Notes: a model not told the origin generated them from the sequence alone. Shown: positions 27,481 to 36,977, numbered from the stretch's first letter. The stretch: 64,000 bases of DNA from Pseudomonas fluorescens (GCF_004683905.1 NZ_CP038438.1:1550001-1614000), one strand, 5' to 3'. Translations and numbers: made by a program.

Positions 27481-28095
27481 ATGGCCGCAACCGACGACAC
27501 CCAACTGCTCGAACGTCTGCTCGCGGGTGAGCAAAAGGCTTTCAAGGAGCTGGTCAGCACCTACCAGAGCGCCATGCGCGCCGTGGCTTACGCGATTGTC
27601 GGCCAGCGCCATGTCGAAGAAGTGGTGCAGGACGCCTGGCTTTCGGTGGTGCGCCATATCGGCAGCTTCGAGGGTCGTTCCAGTCTCAAGACCTGGCTGC
27701 TGACCATCACCGCCAACTCGGCCAAGAGCCGCTACAAACAAAACCGCCGCGAAGTATTGATGGATGATCTGCCGTCACCCCACGGCACCATCGATGACGA
27801 CCGTTTTTCGCCCGGTGACGGCCATTGGCTGGTGGCGCCATTCGCCTGGCATCAGGACACCCCGGAAGCCTTGCTTACCGAAAGTGAATTGCGTGATTGC
27901 CTGGAGCACACCTTGCTCAGCCTGTCGGAACTGCAAAGCAGCGTGTTGCTGCTGCGCGAGCGTCAGGGTCTGGAACTGGAAGAGATCTGTAATCTTCTGG
28001 AGATCTCGCTCTCCAATGTCCGTGTGCTGCTGCATCGGGCGCGGCTGAAAGTCTTCGCCACGGTGGAGCATTTTGAGGAGACCGGCGAATGCTGA
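27481..28095 (+). CDS. ECF-type RNA polymerase sigma factor
   Basis: 204 aa. Region 2 is at about residues 18-90 (FKELVSTYQSAMRAVAYAIV and VEEVVQDAWLSVVRHI) and region 4 at about 140-195 (LQSSVLLLRERQGLELEEIC, then SLSNVRVLLHRARLKVF). The intervening linker is acidic. The last codons overlap the start of a zinc-finger anti-sigma gene (ATGCTGA), which indicates translational coupling. The target promoters are unknown. The upstream FabH-like gene is a candidate member of the regulon, but a repeat separates the two. Confidence 0.9.
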   Translation: MAATDDTQLLERLLAGEQKAFKELVSTYQSAMRAVAYAIVGQRHVEEVVQDAWLSVVRHIGSFEGRSSLKTWLLTITANSAKSRYKQNRREVLMDDLPSPHGTIDDDRFSPGDGHWLVAPFAWHQDTPEALLTESELRDCLEHTLLSLSELQSSVLLLRERQGLELEEICNLLEISLSNVRVLLHRARLKVFATVEHFEETGEC

Positions 28096-28322
28096 CCTGC
28101 AAGGAACAAGTAGCGCGCTCCAGCGATTATCTCGATGGCCAGTTGAGCTTTCGCGAGAAACTGCTGGTGCGCCATCACCTGATGTTCTGCCCCAAATGTC
28201 GGCGGTTCATTCGTCAGATGCGTTTGATGCAGGCCACGTTGAAGGCGATGCCGGAGAAGCCGCAAGAGGGTGTGGATGCGCTGGCTGAGCGTCTGGCCGA
28301 GCAACGCCGTAAGGAAAAATAG
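28089..28322 (+). CDS. Small zinc-finger anti-sigma factor
   Basis: 77 aa. It overlaps the sigma gene by seven bases. The N-terminal part carries a zf-HC2/ZAS-type signature: C4 (LTCKEQ), then RHHLMFCPKCRRF supplying His-x3-Cys-x2-Cys. The C-terminus is a charged helix (EGVDALAERLAEQRRKEK). There is no membrane segment, so it is a soluble anti-sigma rather than a transmembrane one. It presumably holds the upstream sigma factor until a redox or metal signal disturbs the zinc site. Confidence 0.82.
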   Translation: MLTCKEQVARSSDYLDGQLSFREKLLVRHHLMFCPKCRRFIRQMRLMQATLKAMPEKPQEGVDALAERLAEQRRKEK

Positions 28323-28331
28323 AATCTCACT

Positions 28332-28410
28332 TGTAGGAGCTGCCGAAGGCTGCGATCTTTTGATCCTCAAAAACAAGATCAAAAGATCGCAGCCTCCGGC
28401 AGCTCCTACA
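28332..28410. repeat. Inverted repeat (class C: GTAGGAGCTGCCG arms)
   Basis: TGTAGGAGCTGCCGAAGGCT...GATCTTTTGATC pairs with GATCAAAAGATCGCAGCC...AGCTCCTACA. It sits at the end of the sigma/anti-sigma operon, facing the porin. A second class C copy is at 43404-43471. Confidence 0.85.
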
Positions 28411-28504
28411 GTGTTTTTGCATCCTGCAGAAATAGCCGGCGCGGGACGAAACGAACGGATGATGGGGATCGTCCCGCCCGCGTCAGGCTAGAGGGTGATG
28501 CGTT

Positions 28505-29836
28505 TTAGAACTTGGCTTCGGCATCCAGTTGCAGCGTATTGATGTCGGAGTCGGTCTTCTTCAGGCTGGCGTTGGTGTAGTCCGAGTTGGCCATGAAGTA
28601 GGTGGCACCCAGGGTGAAGTTCTTGTCCAGCTCGTAGCTGACTTTCAGCTTGCTGCCGCGCGAACCGGTGTAGCCGTTGGCGAAGTCGGAGTCGGTGAAG
28701 GCACCGACCACCGCGTTACGCTGTACGTCGCGGTAGTTGTAGTCGATCCCGAAGCCATAAACCTTGGTTTTCACGCCGGCCAGCCAGCCAGTGTCCTGGT
28801 CGTTGCTGGCGTCTTTGTTGTTGACGTACTGACCGTAGATCGACAGCGGTACTGGCAGGTTGGCGATGTCCAGTTGACCAAAACCTTCATACAGTTTGAA
28901 GGTTTCGTTCGGGCTGTTGCCGTTGACGGCCAAGGCACATGGCGCAGTGACGGTGCCAGTGGTCGGGCAGGCGCTGTCCTTGTCATTGTCGTAGGAATAG
29001 AGGCTGCCACCCAGGGTCAGTTTCAGGCTGTCGGTCAGTGCGAAGCGACCGCCCAACTGGCCAGCGTACAGACGCAGGTCGTGCTTGAACTGCACGCCTT
29101 CGCCGTCGACGTTGTCCTTGAGGGTGTAGTGGCCGGCGCTACCGAACAGCTCGGTGCTGCCGTTCAACGGATACTTGTAGGTGACGGCCAGACCTTCCGG
29201 GTTGATGTCGCTGTCCCAGATGATGTCGCCCATGCTCACCCACGGCTGGTTCATTTTACCGGCGATCAGGTGCAGGTTCTTGATTGCGTCAGGATGGTAG
29301 TCGACGTAACCCTGGTCGAGCCAGATCTGCTTCTTGTCGAAGTAGTTGTTCAGGTCCTGGTTGGTGGAGCGGGCGTCGTCGCTGCTGCCGGTGGCAATAC
29401 GGATACCGGTGTCCACCTGCGGGTTGATTTCGGTGTAGGCACCCAGACGGGCACGAATGCGCTGACGGTCCTGGTCCTTGCTGTTCGGCACGCCATCGTT
29501 CTTGACGGTCTCCTGACGGAAACGCACGTCGCCTTTGAACTGGGTCTTTGCGGCCCAGGCGAGTTTCTGGTCGAAGGAGCTCAGCTCATTGGTTTTCTTC
29601 GCGGTCGCCGCGATCTGCTCGTTGGTCTCTTGCTGCGCCTGCTGCGCGATTTGCTGAGCCTTCTGATCCTTGGCCAGTTCAGTTTGCAGTTCTACGTACT
29701 GCGCCTGGGAAATGGAACCGTTAGCCTTGAGCATGTCGAGCAGTTTGGCGTCGACTGCAGCACTGGCCGGAACGCTCATGGCCAGCAACAGGCCACCGCA
29801 CAGGGCCGCCGCAGTTTTCGTGGAAGCAAGACGCAT
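28505..29836 (-). CDS. Outer-membrane porin (putative porin family with N-terminal coiled coil)
   Basis: 443 aa from the ATG at 29836, with GGAGA upstream. The signal peptide ends near MSVPASA|AVDAKLL. The mature N-terminus has a coiled-coil segment (about residues 30-85; TELAKDQKAQQIAQQAQQET) that may trimerise or reach the peptidoglycan. It is followed by a beta-barrel with alternating strands (LYAGQLGGRFALTDSLKLTL) and a C-terminal Phe in LQLDAEAKF, the usual outer-membrane insertion signal. It fits the Porin_5-like family. Two cysteines (ACPTTGTVTAPCA) lie in one loop and could form a disulfide. The substrate is unknown. Confidence 0.85.
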   Translation of the reverse strand: MRLASTKTAAALCGGLLLAMSVPASAAVDAKLLDMLKANGSISQAQYVELQTELAKDQKAQQIAQQAQQETNEQIAATAKKTNELSSFDQKLAWAAKTQFKGDVRFRQETVKNDGVPNSKDQDRQRIRARLGAYTEINPQVDTGIRIATGSSDDARSTNQDLNNYFDKKQIWLDQGYVDYHPDAIKNLHLIAGKMNQPWVSMGDIIWDSDINPEGLAVTYKYPLNGSTELFGSAGHYTLKDNVDGEGVQFKHDLRLYAGQLGGRFALTDSLKLTLGGSLYSYDNDKDSACPTTGTVTAPCALAVNGNSPNETFKLYEGFGQLDIANLPVPLSIYGQYVNNKDASNDQDTGWLAGVKTKVYGFGIDYNYRDVQRNAVVGAFTDSDFANGYTGSRGSKLKVSYELDKNFTLGATYFMANSDYTNASLKKTDSDINTLQLDAEAKF

Positions 29837-30114
29837 AGCAATCTCCGAAGATGAGAGGGATGGCAGAACCATCCGGGGCACACCGACGCGCACGTCGGAA
29901 AACAGTGTCCGGGTAGAACCCGGCGCTCTAAAAACAGGAGCGAGTATCGCGATGGTTTATGACAGAGCAGTGGCTAAGTGATGTCATGTCGATGACGATA
30001 CAAAGTTGTCCTGAACTATTGATCTAGAGCGCTGTCGTCCGATTGCTCGTGTGCAAAGGGCAGCGATAAGCGATACTCGCGGGGCTTTGAAGCCCGGAAG
30101 TGGAGAGTCAGTTG

Positions 30115-31239
30115 ATGCCGTTGCAACGCCTGCAAAGCCTGTCAGAAATCGCCCCGGCGACCTGGGATGCACTGGTGCCCGAGAACCAGCCGTTTTTGCG
30201 GCACGCCTTTCTCTCGGCCCTTGAAGACAGCGGCAGCGTTGGCCCGCATACGGGGTGGCAAGCCGAGCACCTGCTGCACGTCGAAGACGATCGGCTGATC
30301 GCGGCGTTGCCCAGTTACCGCAAGTGGCATTCCTACGGCGAGTACGTGTTCGATCACGGCTGGGCCGATGCCTGCGCCCGGGCCGGCATCGATTACTACC
30401 CCAAACTGCTGACGGCGGTGCCGTTCAGTCCGGTCAGCGGGCCACGCTTGCTGGCCGCCCGGGTCGAGGACGGTTTCGAACTGCTCAAGAGCCTGCCGGG
30501 TTATCTGGAAATCGAAGAGCTTTCCAGCGCGCACATCAATTTCACCGACCCGTTCACCGATGCCGCCATGGCCGAGCAGCCGGGCTGGCTGCAACGTATC
30601 GGCTGTCAGTATCACTGGCAGAATCGCGGTTATCGGGACTTCCAGGATTTTCTCGACGCGCTCAGTTCGCGCAAGCGCAAGCAAATGCGTAAAGAGCGCG
30701 AGCAAGTGGCGGGGCAGGGCTTCGAGTTCGAATGGCTGGAAGGGCGTGAGCTGGACGAGGCGCAATGGGATTTTGTCTACGCCTGCTATGCCAACACCTA
30801 CGCCGTGCGCCGCCAGGCGCCGTACCTGACGCGCGAGTTTTTCAGTCTGCTGGCTGCGCGGATGCCGGAGGCGATTCGGGTGGTGCTGGCCAAACAGGGT
30901 TCACGTCCGGTGGCGATGGCCTTCAGCCTGGTCGGGGGCGACAGCTTCTATGGACGCTATTGGGGATGTCTGGCCGAGTTTGACCGGCTGCATTTCGAGA
31001 CGTGTTTCTATCAGGGCATGGACTATGCGATTGCCCAGGGGTATCAGCGCTTTGATGCCGGCGCTCAGGGCGAGCACAAGCTGATTCGCGGCTTTGAACC
31101 GGTGATCACCCACTCGTGGCACTACCTGCGTCATCCCGGTCTGAAAGCCGCAGTTAAAGACTTCCTGCAACAGGAACGTGCTGGCGTCCTTGCGTACGCC
31201 GAGGAAGCCAGAACAGCCTTGCCATACCGCCAGGCCTGA
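30115..31239 (+). CDS. FemAB-like/GNAT-superfamily protein (DUF482)
   Basis: 374 aa from the ATG at 30115, which has GGAGAG 8 bp upstream; TTG and GTG starts a few codons earlier are possible. The domain is a tandem GNAT/FemAB fold: SALEDSGSVGPHTGWQAEHL near the N-terminus, SRKRKQMRKEREQVAGQGFE in the middle, then RYWGCLAEFDRLHFETCFYQ and FDAGAQGEHKLIRGFEP near the end. This is the conserved DUF482 pattern of cytoplasmic proteins annotated as possible peptidoglycan-precursor aminoacyl transferases. The exact reaction is unproven. It is a single gene followed by a REP-type repeat. Confidence 0.8.
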   Translation: MPLQRLQSLSEIAPATWDALVPENQPFLRHAFLSALEDSGSVGPHTGWQAEHLLHVEDDRLIAALPSYRKWHSYGEYVFDHGWADACARAGIDYYPKLLTAVPFSPVSGPRLLAARVEDGFELLKSLPGYLEIEELSSAHINFTDPFTDAAMAEQPGWLQRIGCQYHWQNRGYRDFQDFLDALSSRKRKQMRKEREQVAGQGFEFEWLEGRELDEAQWDFVYACYANTYAVRRQAPYLTREFFSLLAARMPEAIRVVLAKQGSRPVAMAFSLVGGDSFYGRYWGCLAEFDRLHFETCFYQGMDYAIAQGYQRFDAGAQGEHKLIRGFEPVITHSWHYLRHPGLKAAVKDFLQQERAGVLAYAEEARTALPYRQA

Positions 31240-31292
31240 GCTTGCCTTTAAACGGGGCCGACATCGATTCTCGGGCGTGGTTGATTTATTAC

Positions 31293-31380
31293 TGTGGGAG
31301 GGGGCTTGCTCCCGAATGCGGTGTGTCAGTAGGGTAAATATGACTGACACGACGCCTTCGGGAGCAAGCCCCCTCCCACA
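31293..31380. repeat. REP-type inverted repeat (class D: GGGAGGGGGCTTGCTCCCG arms)
   Basis: TGTGGGAGGGGGCTTGCTCC and GGAGCAAGCCCCCTCCCACA flank a 47-bp centre. It lies between the convergent FemAB-like and aqpZ genes. A near-identical element is at 32273-32360, so the two flank aqpZ on both sides. Confidence 0.85.
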
Positions 31381-31396
31381 GGGATTTCCAGTAGTT

Positions 31397-32092
31397 TCAG
31401 ATATCCTCTTTACCTAACCAACGATAAATCGCCCCGCCTGCCACAGCGCCAATCAGCGGCGCGACCCAGAACATCCACAACTGTGCGATCGCCCAGCCGC
31501 CGACCATCAGCGCCGGCCCGGTGCTACGAGCCGGGTTGACCGAAGTGTTGGTGACCGGAATCGAGATCAGGTGAATCAGCGTCAGACCCAGGCCGATGGC
31601 AATCGGTGCGAGGCCCGCCGGGGCGCGTTTGTCGGTGGCGCCGAGGATGATGATCACGAACATCCCGGTCATCACCAGCTCGGTGACAAAGCCTGCCGCC
31701 ATCGAGTATTTGCCGGGCGAGTGCTCGCCGTACCCATTGGACGCCAGACCTGCTGCGATGTCGAAACCCTCCTTGCCGCTGGCGATGTAGTAGAGCAGCG
31801 CGGCGGCGAGTATCCCGCCGAGCACCTGGGCGATGATGTAGGCGGGTAGCTCTTTTGCTGGAAACCGTCCGCCGACCACCAACCCGACCGATACCGCCGG
31901 ATTGAGATGACATCCGCTGATGTGGCCAATGGCGAACGCCATGGTCAGCACCGTCAGACCAAACGCCAGGGCCACCCCCAGCACCCCGATGCCCAGAGGC
32001 GAAGACGCGGCGAGCACCGCACTGCCACAACCACCCAGAACCAGCCAGAACGTACCCAACAACTCAGTAACTGAACGTTTGAACAGAGACAT
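31397..32092 (-). CDS. aqpZ: Aquaporin Z
   Basis: 231 aa with six membrane segments and both half-helix NPA boxes: [17 protein letters not shown] in the first half and [15 protein letters not shown] in the second. The selectivity-filter His/Cys/Arg pattern fits a water channel (INFSVNPARS-like in AqpZ) rather than a glycerol facilitator. The N-terminus is the usual [20 protein letters not shown]. It is a single gene, bracketed by two class D repeats. A minus-strand terminator at 32219-32264 upstream insulates it from the ABC transporter. Confidence 0.93.
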   Translation of the reverse strand: MSLFKRSVTELLGTFWLVLGGCGSAVLAASSPLGIGVLGVALAFGLTVLTMAFAIGHISGCHLNPAVSVGLVVGGRFPAKELPAYIIAQVLGGILAAALLYYIASGKEGFDIAAGLASNGYGEHSPGKYSMAAGFVTELVMTGMFVIIILGATDKRAPAGLAPIAIGLGLTLIHLISIPVTNTSVNPARSTGPALMVGGWAIAQLWMFWVAPLIGAVAGGAIYRWLGKEDI

Positions 32093-32218
32093 GAGAGAGT
32101 CCTTGATAGCCCATGCTATCGAGACTGTATTGCGTTGTGCTTCCCTGCAGATTTACGACAGGTTCCGTGCTGGAACCTTGGCTGAGTACAGCACGCTTTG
32201 GATGGATTTCCAGCAGCC

Positions 32219-32264
32219 ATGAAAAAACCGCCAGAGCCCGTGGTTAGAGGGCTGTGGCGGTTCC
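32219..32264 (-). terminator. Rho-independent terminator for the ABC transporter (minus strand)
   Basis: Read on the minus strand, GGGAACCGCCACAGCCC pairs with GGGCTCTGGCGGTTTTTTC (stem CCGCCACAGCCC/GGGCTCTGGCGG with one mismatch) and ends in a T run. It lies about 120 bp beyond the ABC transporter stop, past a REP-type repeat. Confidence 0.75.
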
Positions 32265-32272
32265 CAATATAT

Positions 32273-32360
32273 TGTGGGAGGGGGCTTGCTCCCGAATGCG
32301 GTGTGTCAGACAAATGTTCGGTACTGACACCCCGCTTTCGGGAGCAAGCCCCCTCCCACA
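32273..32360. repeat. REP-type inverted repeat (class D)
   Basis: It has the same arms as the element at 31293-31380, and the central GCGGTGTGTCAG/CTGACAC segment is also shared. Confidence 0.85.
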
Positions 32361-32383
32361 TTGGAGTTGTATTGATTCAATGA

Positions 32384-34216
32384 TCAATCGATCCCGACAA
32401 ATCCCCCGGTCTGGTGCGCCCACAACCGCGCATACAATCCGCGATGCGCCAGCAGTTCGGCGTGGGTACCGCTCTCGGCGATCTTGCCGTTTTCCAGCAC
32501 TACCAGCCGATCCATGCGAGCGATGGTCGAGAGACGGTGAGCAATGGCGATCACGGTTTTGCCTTGCATCAGGGTTTCCAGGCTTTCCTGGATCGCCGCT
32601 TCGACTTCTGAGTCGAGTGCCGAGGTTGCTTCGTCCATGATCAGGATCGGCGCGTCCTTGAGCAGCACCCGGGCAATCGCAATGCGCTGGCGCTGACCGC
32701 CGGACAGTTTCACCCCGCGTTCGCCGACGTGCGCGTCGAAACCGGTACGGCCCTCAGCGTCCGACAGCAGCGGAATGAACTCGTCGGCGCGAGCCTTGTG
32801 CACCGCGTCCCAGAGCTCGGCGTCGGTGGCGTCAGGCTTGCCATACAGCAAGTTGTCGCGGATCGAGCGGTGCAGCAGGGAGGTGTCCTGCGTGATCATG
32901 CCGATGCGTGCGCGCAGGCTTTCCTGGCCGACTTCAGCGATGTTCTGCCCATCGATCAGGATGCGTCCGCCCTCTACGTCATACAGGCGCAGCAGCAGGT
33001 TGACCAAGGTCGATTTGCCGGCGCCGGATGGCCCGATCAGACCGATTTTCTCGCCGGGTTTAATGGTCAGGTTGAGGTCGCCGATGATGCCTTTCTTCTT
33101 GCCGTAGTGAAAATCCACGTGCTCGAAACGCACTTCGCCACGAGCCACGGCCAGCGGTTTGGCCTGCTCACGATCGGTGACGCTGACCGGTTGCGAGATG
33201 GTCTGCAGACCATCCTGCACCATGCCGATGTTTTCGAAGATGCCGGTGACTACCCACATGATCCAGCCGGACATATTGACGATACGAATCACCAGACCGG
33301 TGGCCAGGGCGATCGCGCCGACGGTGATCAGCGACTGCGTCCACAGCCACAGCGCCAGCGCGGTGGTGCCAACGATCAGCAGGCCGTTCATGGTGGTGAT
33401 CGCCACGTCCATGCTGGTCACCACGCGGCCGGCCATCTGCGCCTTGACCGTCTGTTCTTCGATGGCTTCCTTGGCGTAGTGCTGTTCGAAATTGGTGTGG
33501 GCGAACAGCTTGAGGGTGGCGATGTTGGTGTAGCCGTCGACGATTCGTCCCATCAGTTTCGAGCGCGCGTCGGAAGCTTCCACCGAACGCTCTTTCACCC
33601 GTGGCACGAAGTAATACAGCGCACCGATGTAGGCGACGATCCACGTCAGCAGCGGAATCATCAGGCGCCAGTCGGCTTCGGCGAACAGCACCAGCGAACT
33701 GATCGCGTAGATCACCACGTGCCACAGCGCATCCACCGCTTGCACCGCCGAGTCACGCAGCGAGTTGCCGGTCTGCATGATGCGTTGGGCGATGCGCCCG
33801 GCGAAGTCGTTCTGGAAGAAATTCAGGCTCTGCTTGAGCACGTAACTGTGGTTCTGCCAGCGGATCATGCTGGTCATGCCGGGGCTGAGGGTCTGATGCA
33901 CCAGCAGGTCGTGCAGGCCGAAAAAGATCGGCCGCAGTACCAGGGCGACTACCACCATCCACGTCAGTTCGAGGGCGTGGTCGCTGAAGAAATTCGGGTT
34001 GGGCGTGCCTTGGGCCAGGTCGATGATGCGGCTCAGGTAGCTGAACAGCGCGACTTCGATCAACGCGGCAAACAGGCCGACGACGAGCAGGGCGGCGAAA
34101 CTCGGCCAGACCTGCTTGAGGTAATAGGTATAGAAGGGCCAGACACGATCCGGCGGGGACGCCGTAGGGGCGTCGCGGAATATGTCGATCAGTTGTTCGA
34201 AACGGCGATAGAGCAT
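32384..34216 (-). CDS. ABC exporter, fused permease and ATPase
   Basis: 610 aa half-transporter. An N-terminal six-helix ABC_membrane domain (about residues 30-330) is followed by the nucleotide-binding domain. Walker A is GPSGAGKST, the signature is LSGGQRQRIAIARVL, Walker B is ILIMDEATSALD, and the switch His is in AHRLST. The layout matches MsbA/multidrug-type exporters, working as a homodimer in the inner membrane. The substrate is not predictable. It is preceded by ppiA 88 bp upstream on the same strand and followed by a terminator. Confidence 0.9.
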   Translation of the reverse strand: MLYRRFEQLIDIFRDAPTASPPDRVWPFYTYYLKQVWPSFAALLVVGLFAALIEVALFSYLSRIIDLAQGTPNPNFFSDHALELTWMVVVALVLRPIFFGLHDLLVHQTLSPGMTSMIRWQNHSYVLKQSLNFFQNDFAGRIAQRIMQTGNSLRDSAVQAVDALWHVVIYAISSLVLFAEADWRLMIPLLTWIVAYIGALYYFVPRVKERSVEASDARSKLMGRIVDGYTNIATLKLFAHTNFEQHYAKEAIEEQTVKAQMAGRVVTSMDVAITTMNGLLIVGTTALALWLWTQSLITVGAIALATGLVIRIVNMSGWIMWVVTGIFENIGMVQDGLQTISQPVSVTDREQAKPLAVARGEVRFEHVDFHYGKKKGIIGDLNLTIKPGEKIGLIGPSGAGKSTLVNLLLRLYDVEGGRILIDGQNIAEVGQESLRARIGMITQDTSLLHRSIRDNLLYGKPDATDAELWDAVHKARADEFIPLLSDAEGRTGFDAHVGERGVKLSGGQRQRIAIARVLLKDAPILIMDEATSALDSEVEAAIQESLETLMQGKTVIAIAHRLSTIARMDRLVVLENGKIAESGTHAELLAHRGLYARLWAHQTGGFVGID

Positions 34217-34304
34217 CAGATAACCGCCCGGATGCCGGGCTCTCCTTTTATCGGTGTGAGCGGCGTGGCTTCAGGCCAGCGCCGCTCGAAACGCCCTGTA
34301 CAGC

Positions 34305-34868
34305 TTAGTCGATGACTTTGGCCGACTTGATGATCACAGGGTCGACAGGCACGTTTTGCATGCCCTGTTTGGTGGTGGTCTGCGAGTTGACGATGATGTC
34401 GACCACGTCCATGCCTTTGACCACTTTGGCGAATACCGCGTAACCGGCATCACGGCCCGGATCGAGGAAGGCGTTGTCGGCGACGTTGATGAAGAACTGG
34501 CTGGTGGCCGAATCCGGGTTGGAGGTACGGGCCATCGACAAAGTGCCGCGAACGTTATGCAGGCCATTGCTGGCTTCGTTCTTGATCGGCGCCTTGGTTT
34601 CTTTCTGCTGCATCTGTGGCGTGAAACCGCCGCCCTGAGCCATGAAGCCCGGGATCACGCGGTGGAAAATGGTGTTGGTGTAAAAACCGCTGTTGACGTA
34701 ATCCAGAAAGTTTTTGGTACTGATTGGCGCCTTGACCGGGTCCAGTTCGATTTCGATCTGGCCGTTGGTAGTGTCCAGCAGCACGTGCGGTGCTTTGGCC
34801 GGGGTGGCAGCCATCAGGTTGGCAGCAAACAGCACGGTGCCGGCGGCGAGGGCGAGTTTTTTCAGCAT
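34305..34868 (-). CDS. ppiA: Periplasmic peptidyl-prolyl cis-trans isomerase (cyclophilin)
   Basis: 187 aa. An N-terminal signal peptide ([20 protein letters not shown]) targets it to the periplasm. The cyclophilin core shows [15 protein letters not shown] with the catalytic Arg, [18 protein letters not shown], and [12 protein letters not shown]. The length equals that of other bacterial cyclophilin A proteins. It starts 3 bp after the stop of the alpha/beta-hydrolase gene, so it is probably co-transcribed with it. Confidence 0.92.
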   Translation of the reverse strand: MLKKLALAAGTVLFAANLMAATPAKAPHVLLDTTNGQIEIELDPVKAPISTKNFLDYVNSGFYTNTIFHRVIPGFMAQGGGFTPQMQQKETKAPIKNEASNGLHNVRGTLSMARTSNPDSATSQFFINVADNAFLDPGRDAGYAVFAKVVKGMDVVDIIVNSQTTTKQGMQNVPVDPVIIKSAKVID

Positions 34869-34871
34869 GGG

Positions 34872-35675
34872 TCAGTGATCCTGAGATTGAATGTCGGCTG
34901 CGGCGAGAAACTCCAGCAGCGTTTGGTTGAAGTGTTCGGGTTGATCGAGCGGGGTGGCGTGGCGCGAGTCGGCGATGACCACCAGCCGCGCATCGGGCAG
35001 CAGTTTTACATAGGTTTCTTTCAGTGCTACCGGCGTGTAGTCACGGTCGGCAGTCACGATGAGGGTTGGACAGGTCACCCGGGAAAGTCGTTCCTGGACG
35101 CCCCAGCCAACAATCGCATCGAAGCTGGCGAGATAAGCACGTTTGTCGTTTTTTGCCCAGCGTTCGGCCATTTTCTGCCGCAGATCAGCCTGCTCGGGTT
35201 TCGGGAACAGTTTGCCGCCTAATGCCTTGCCAATGGTCGCGAGGCTGAGCACGCGCATCAGGCTCCAGCGCTTGAACCACTGCCAGTAATCGTCGCGGCT
35301 GCGCAGTTTGACCTCGGGGGCGCTGTTGACGATGGTCAGGCTTTTCAGCATTTGCGGCTGATCGACGCCGAACTGAAAGCCGATCATCCCGCCCATCGAC
35401 AGCCCGACGTAATGCACCGGGCCGAGTTTCAGGTGTTCGATCAACGCCAGCAGATCGGCGCTGAACCCGGCGATGCTGTAGCGCTCGCGAGGTTTGTCCG
35501 AGCGACCGTGACCACGTATATCCGGAACGATCACCCGGTAGTGCGCCGACAGCGCCGGGATCTGCATTTCCCAGTCCAGGGTGCTCGAACCCAGTCCGTG
35601 AACCAGTAGCAACGGGGTGCCGTGGCCATATTCCTCGTAGTGCAGGTTGCAACCTTCATGTTCGAAATAGGCCAT
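34872..35675 (-). CDS. Alpha/beta-hydrolase
   Basis: 267 aa. The nucleophile elbow is GLSMGG with Ser93; the acid is Asp210 or Asp212 (VTADRDYTP) and the base His239 (DSRHATPLD). The oxyanion segment is LLLVHGLGSSTLDW. This is a cytoplasmic hydrolase of the 3-oxoadipate enol-lactonase/esterase type, but no pathway genes adjoin it, so the substrate is open. It lies 14 bp downstream of the lysR gene and directly upstream of ppiA. Confidence 0.85.
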   Translation of the reverse strand: MAYFEHEGCNLHYEEYGHGTPLLLVHGLGSSTLDWEMQIPALSAHYRVIVPDIRGHGRSDKPRERYSIAGFSADLLALIEHLKLGPVHYVGLSMGGMIGFQFGVDQPQMLKSLTIVNSAPEVKLRSRDDYWQWFKRWSLMRVLSLATIGKALGGKLFPKPEQADLRQKMAERWAKNDKRAYLASFDAIVGWGVQERLSRVTCPTLIVTADRDYTPVALKETYVKLLPDARLVVIADSRHATPLDQPEHFNQTLLEFLAAADIQSQDH

Positions 35676-35689
35676 CGGTGAACTCCGTG

Positions 35690-36613
35690 TCAGGCTTGCT
35701 CGGGGGCGGCGAACGGTGCGTCAAGCGGCAAAGTGTCGAAGGTACGCAACAGTTCGATGAGGATTTGTGTGGCCGGGCCCAGCGGTTTGTCCTTGTTCGA
35801 ATACAGATAGAAGCTCGGGTTGCGGCTGCCACCCTGATCCAACGGTAGCAGCTTGAGCGTGCCTTCCTTCAATTCCCGTTCGATCATGTGCCGTGGCAGC
35901 CAGGCAAAGCCCAGGCCGCTGCTGACGAACGTGGCAGCCGTGGCGAGGCTGCCGACGGTCCAGCGCTGTTCGGCGCCGAGCCAGCCGACGTCGCGTGGTT
36001 GCTGGCGGCCGGAGTCGCGGATCACCACCTGCATCTGGGTTTCCAGGTCCTGGAAGCTCAGTTCGCGGTTGAGCCGATGCAGCGCGTGATCAGGGTGGGC
36101 GACCGCGACAAATTCGACGTCGCTCAATTCCGCGCCGAGGTAGCCGGGGATGCTCAGGCCGGTGATTGCCAGATCGGCCACGCCCTCGAGCAAGACCTCT
36201 TCGACCCCCGACAACACCTCCTCGCGCAGACGCACGCGGCAGCCGCGACTCTGCGGCATGAATGCGGTCAGCGCCCGCACGATGCGTGCGCTCGGGTAAG
36301 CCGCATCGACCACCAGCCGCACCTCGGCTTCCCAACCTTGCTCCATGTGGTGGGCGAGGTCTTCCAGTTGACTAGCCTGTTTCACCAGTTGTCGCGAGCG
36401 GCGCAGCAGCACACCGCCGGCTTCGGTGAGCACCGCTTTACGACCGTCAATGCGCAGCAACGGCACGCCGAGCTGGTCCTGCATGCGGGCGACGGTGTAA
36501 CTCACCGAAGATTGCGAACGGTGCAAAACCTCGGCGGCCTGGGCGAAACCACCGTGGTCGACCACGGCCTGCAATGTTCGCCATTGATCAAGGGTCACGC
36601 GGGGCGCTTTCAT
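35690..36613 (-). CDS. LysR-family regulator
   Basis: 307 aa from the ATG at 36613, preceded by AGGAG; an in-frame TTG one codon earlier is less likely. The HTH is VTLDQWRTLQAVVDHGGFAQ then RSQSSVSYTVARMQDQLGVP (about residues 7-55), with a normal effector domain. It is divergent from a small secreted protein and, beyond that, azoR. In P. aeruginosa an azoreductase gene is next to a LysR gene, as far as I recall, so azoR is a likely target. It may share a transcript with the downstream hydrolase and ppiA genes. Confidence 0.9.
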   Translation of the reverse strand: MKAPRVTLDQWRTLQAVVDHGGFAQAAEVLHRSQSSVSYTVARMQDQLGVPLLRIDGRKAVLTEAGGVLLRRSRQLVKQASQLEDLAHHMEQGWEAEVRLVVDAAYPSARIVRALTAFMPQSRGCRVRLREEVLSGVEEVLLEGVADLAITGLSIPGYLGAELSDVEFVAVAHPDHALHRLNRELSFQDLETQMQVVIRDSGRQQPRDVGWLGAEQRWTVGSLATAATFVSSGLGFAWLPRHMIERELKEGTLKLLPLDQGGSRNPSFYLYSNKDKPLGPATQILIELLRTFDTLPLDAPFAAPEQA

Positions 36614-36662
36614 CAATAGCTCCTCTTGTCCTAAGCTGGCCGTCCCTCATGGAGACTGGCGA

Positions 36663-36977
36663 ATGAAAAAATTCTGTTGTGTGGTGCTCGCGTTGCTGCC
36701 GCTGACTGCGTTTGCTTACCCGATCGATGTGCAGAAGAACCTCAATGGCTTGAAGATCGACTACGAGACCTTCGACACCGACAAAGACATCGGCTCCATC
36801 CGGGTCGCCAACTACGGTGATGTCGACGCGACCTGCAAAGTCGTTTTCAACAATGGTCCGGAAGCACCGCGTACGCGCAACATCGAAGTCCCGGCCCGCA
36901 AGCATACGAATGCCACGGCCAAGTTCTCCCGCGAGATCATCAGGCTGCGCATCGACCTGAGCTGCAGCCCGAAATAA
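36663..36977 (+). CDS. Small secreted protein of unknown function
   Basis: 104 aa. The signal peptide MKKFCCVVLALLPLTAFA is followed by a mature domain of about 86 residues with two cysteines (DATCKVV and DLSCSPK) that probably pair in the periplasm. The segment IGSIRVANYGDVDATCKVVF suggests a compact beta-sandwich. I do not recognise a named family. It starts 49 bp from the divergent lysR gene and is followed by a REP-like repeat before azoR. Confidence 0.75.
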   Translation: MKKFCCVVLALLPLTAFAYPIDVQKNLNGLKIDYETFDTDKDIGSIRVANYGDVDATCKVVFNNGPEAPRTRNIEVPARKHTNATAKFSREIIRLRIDLSCSPK

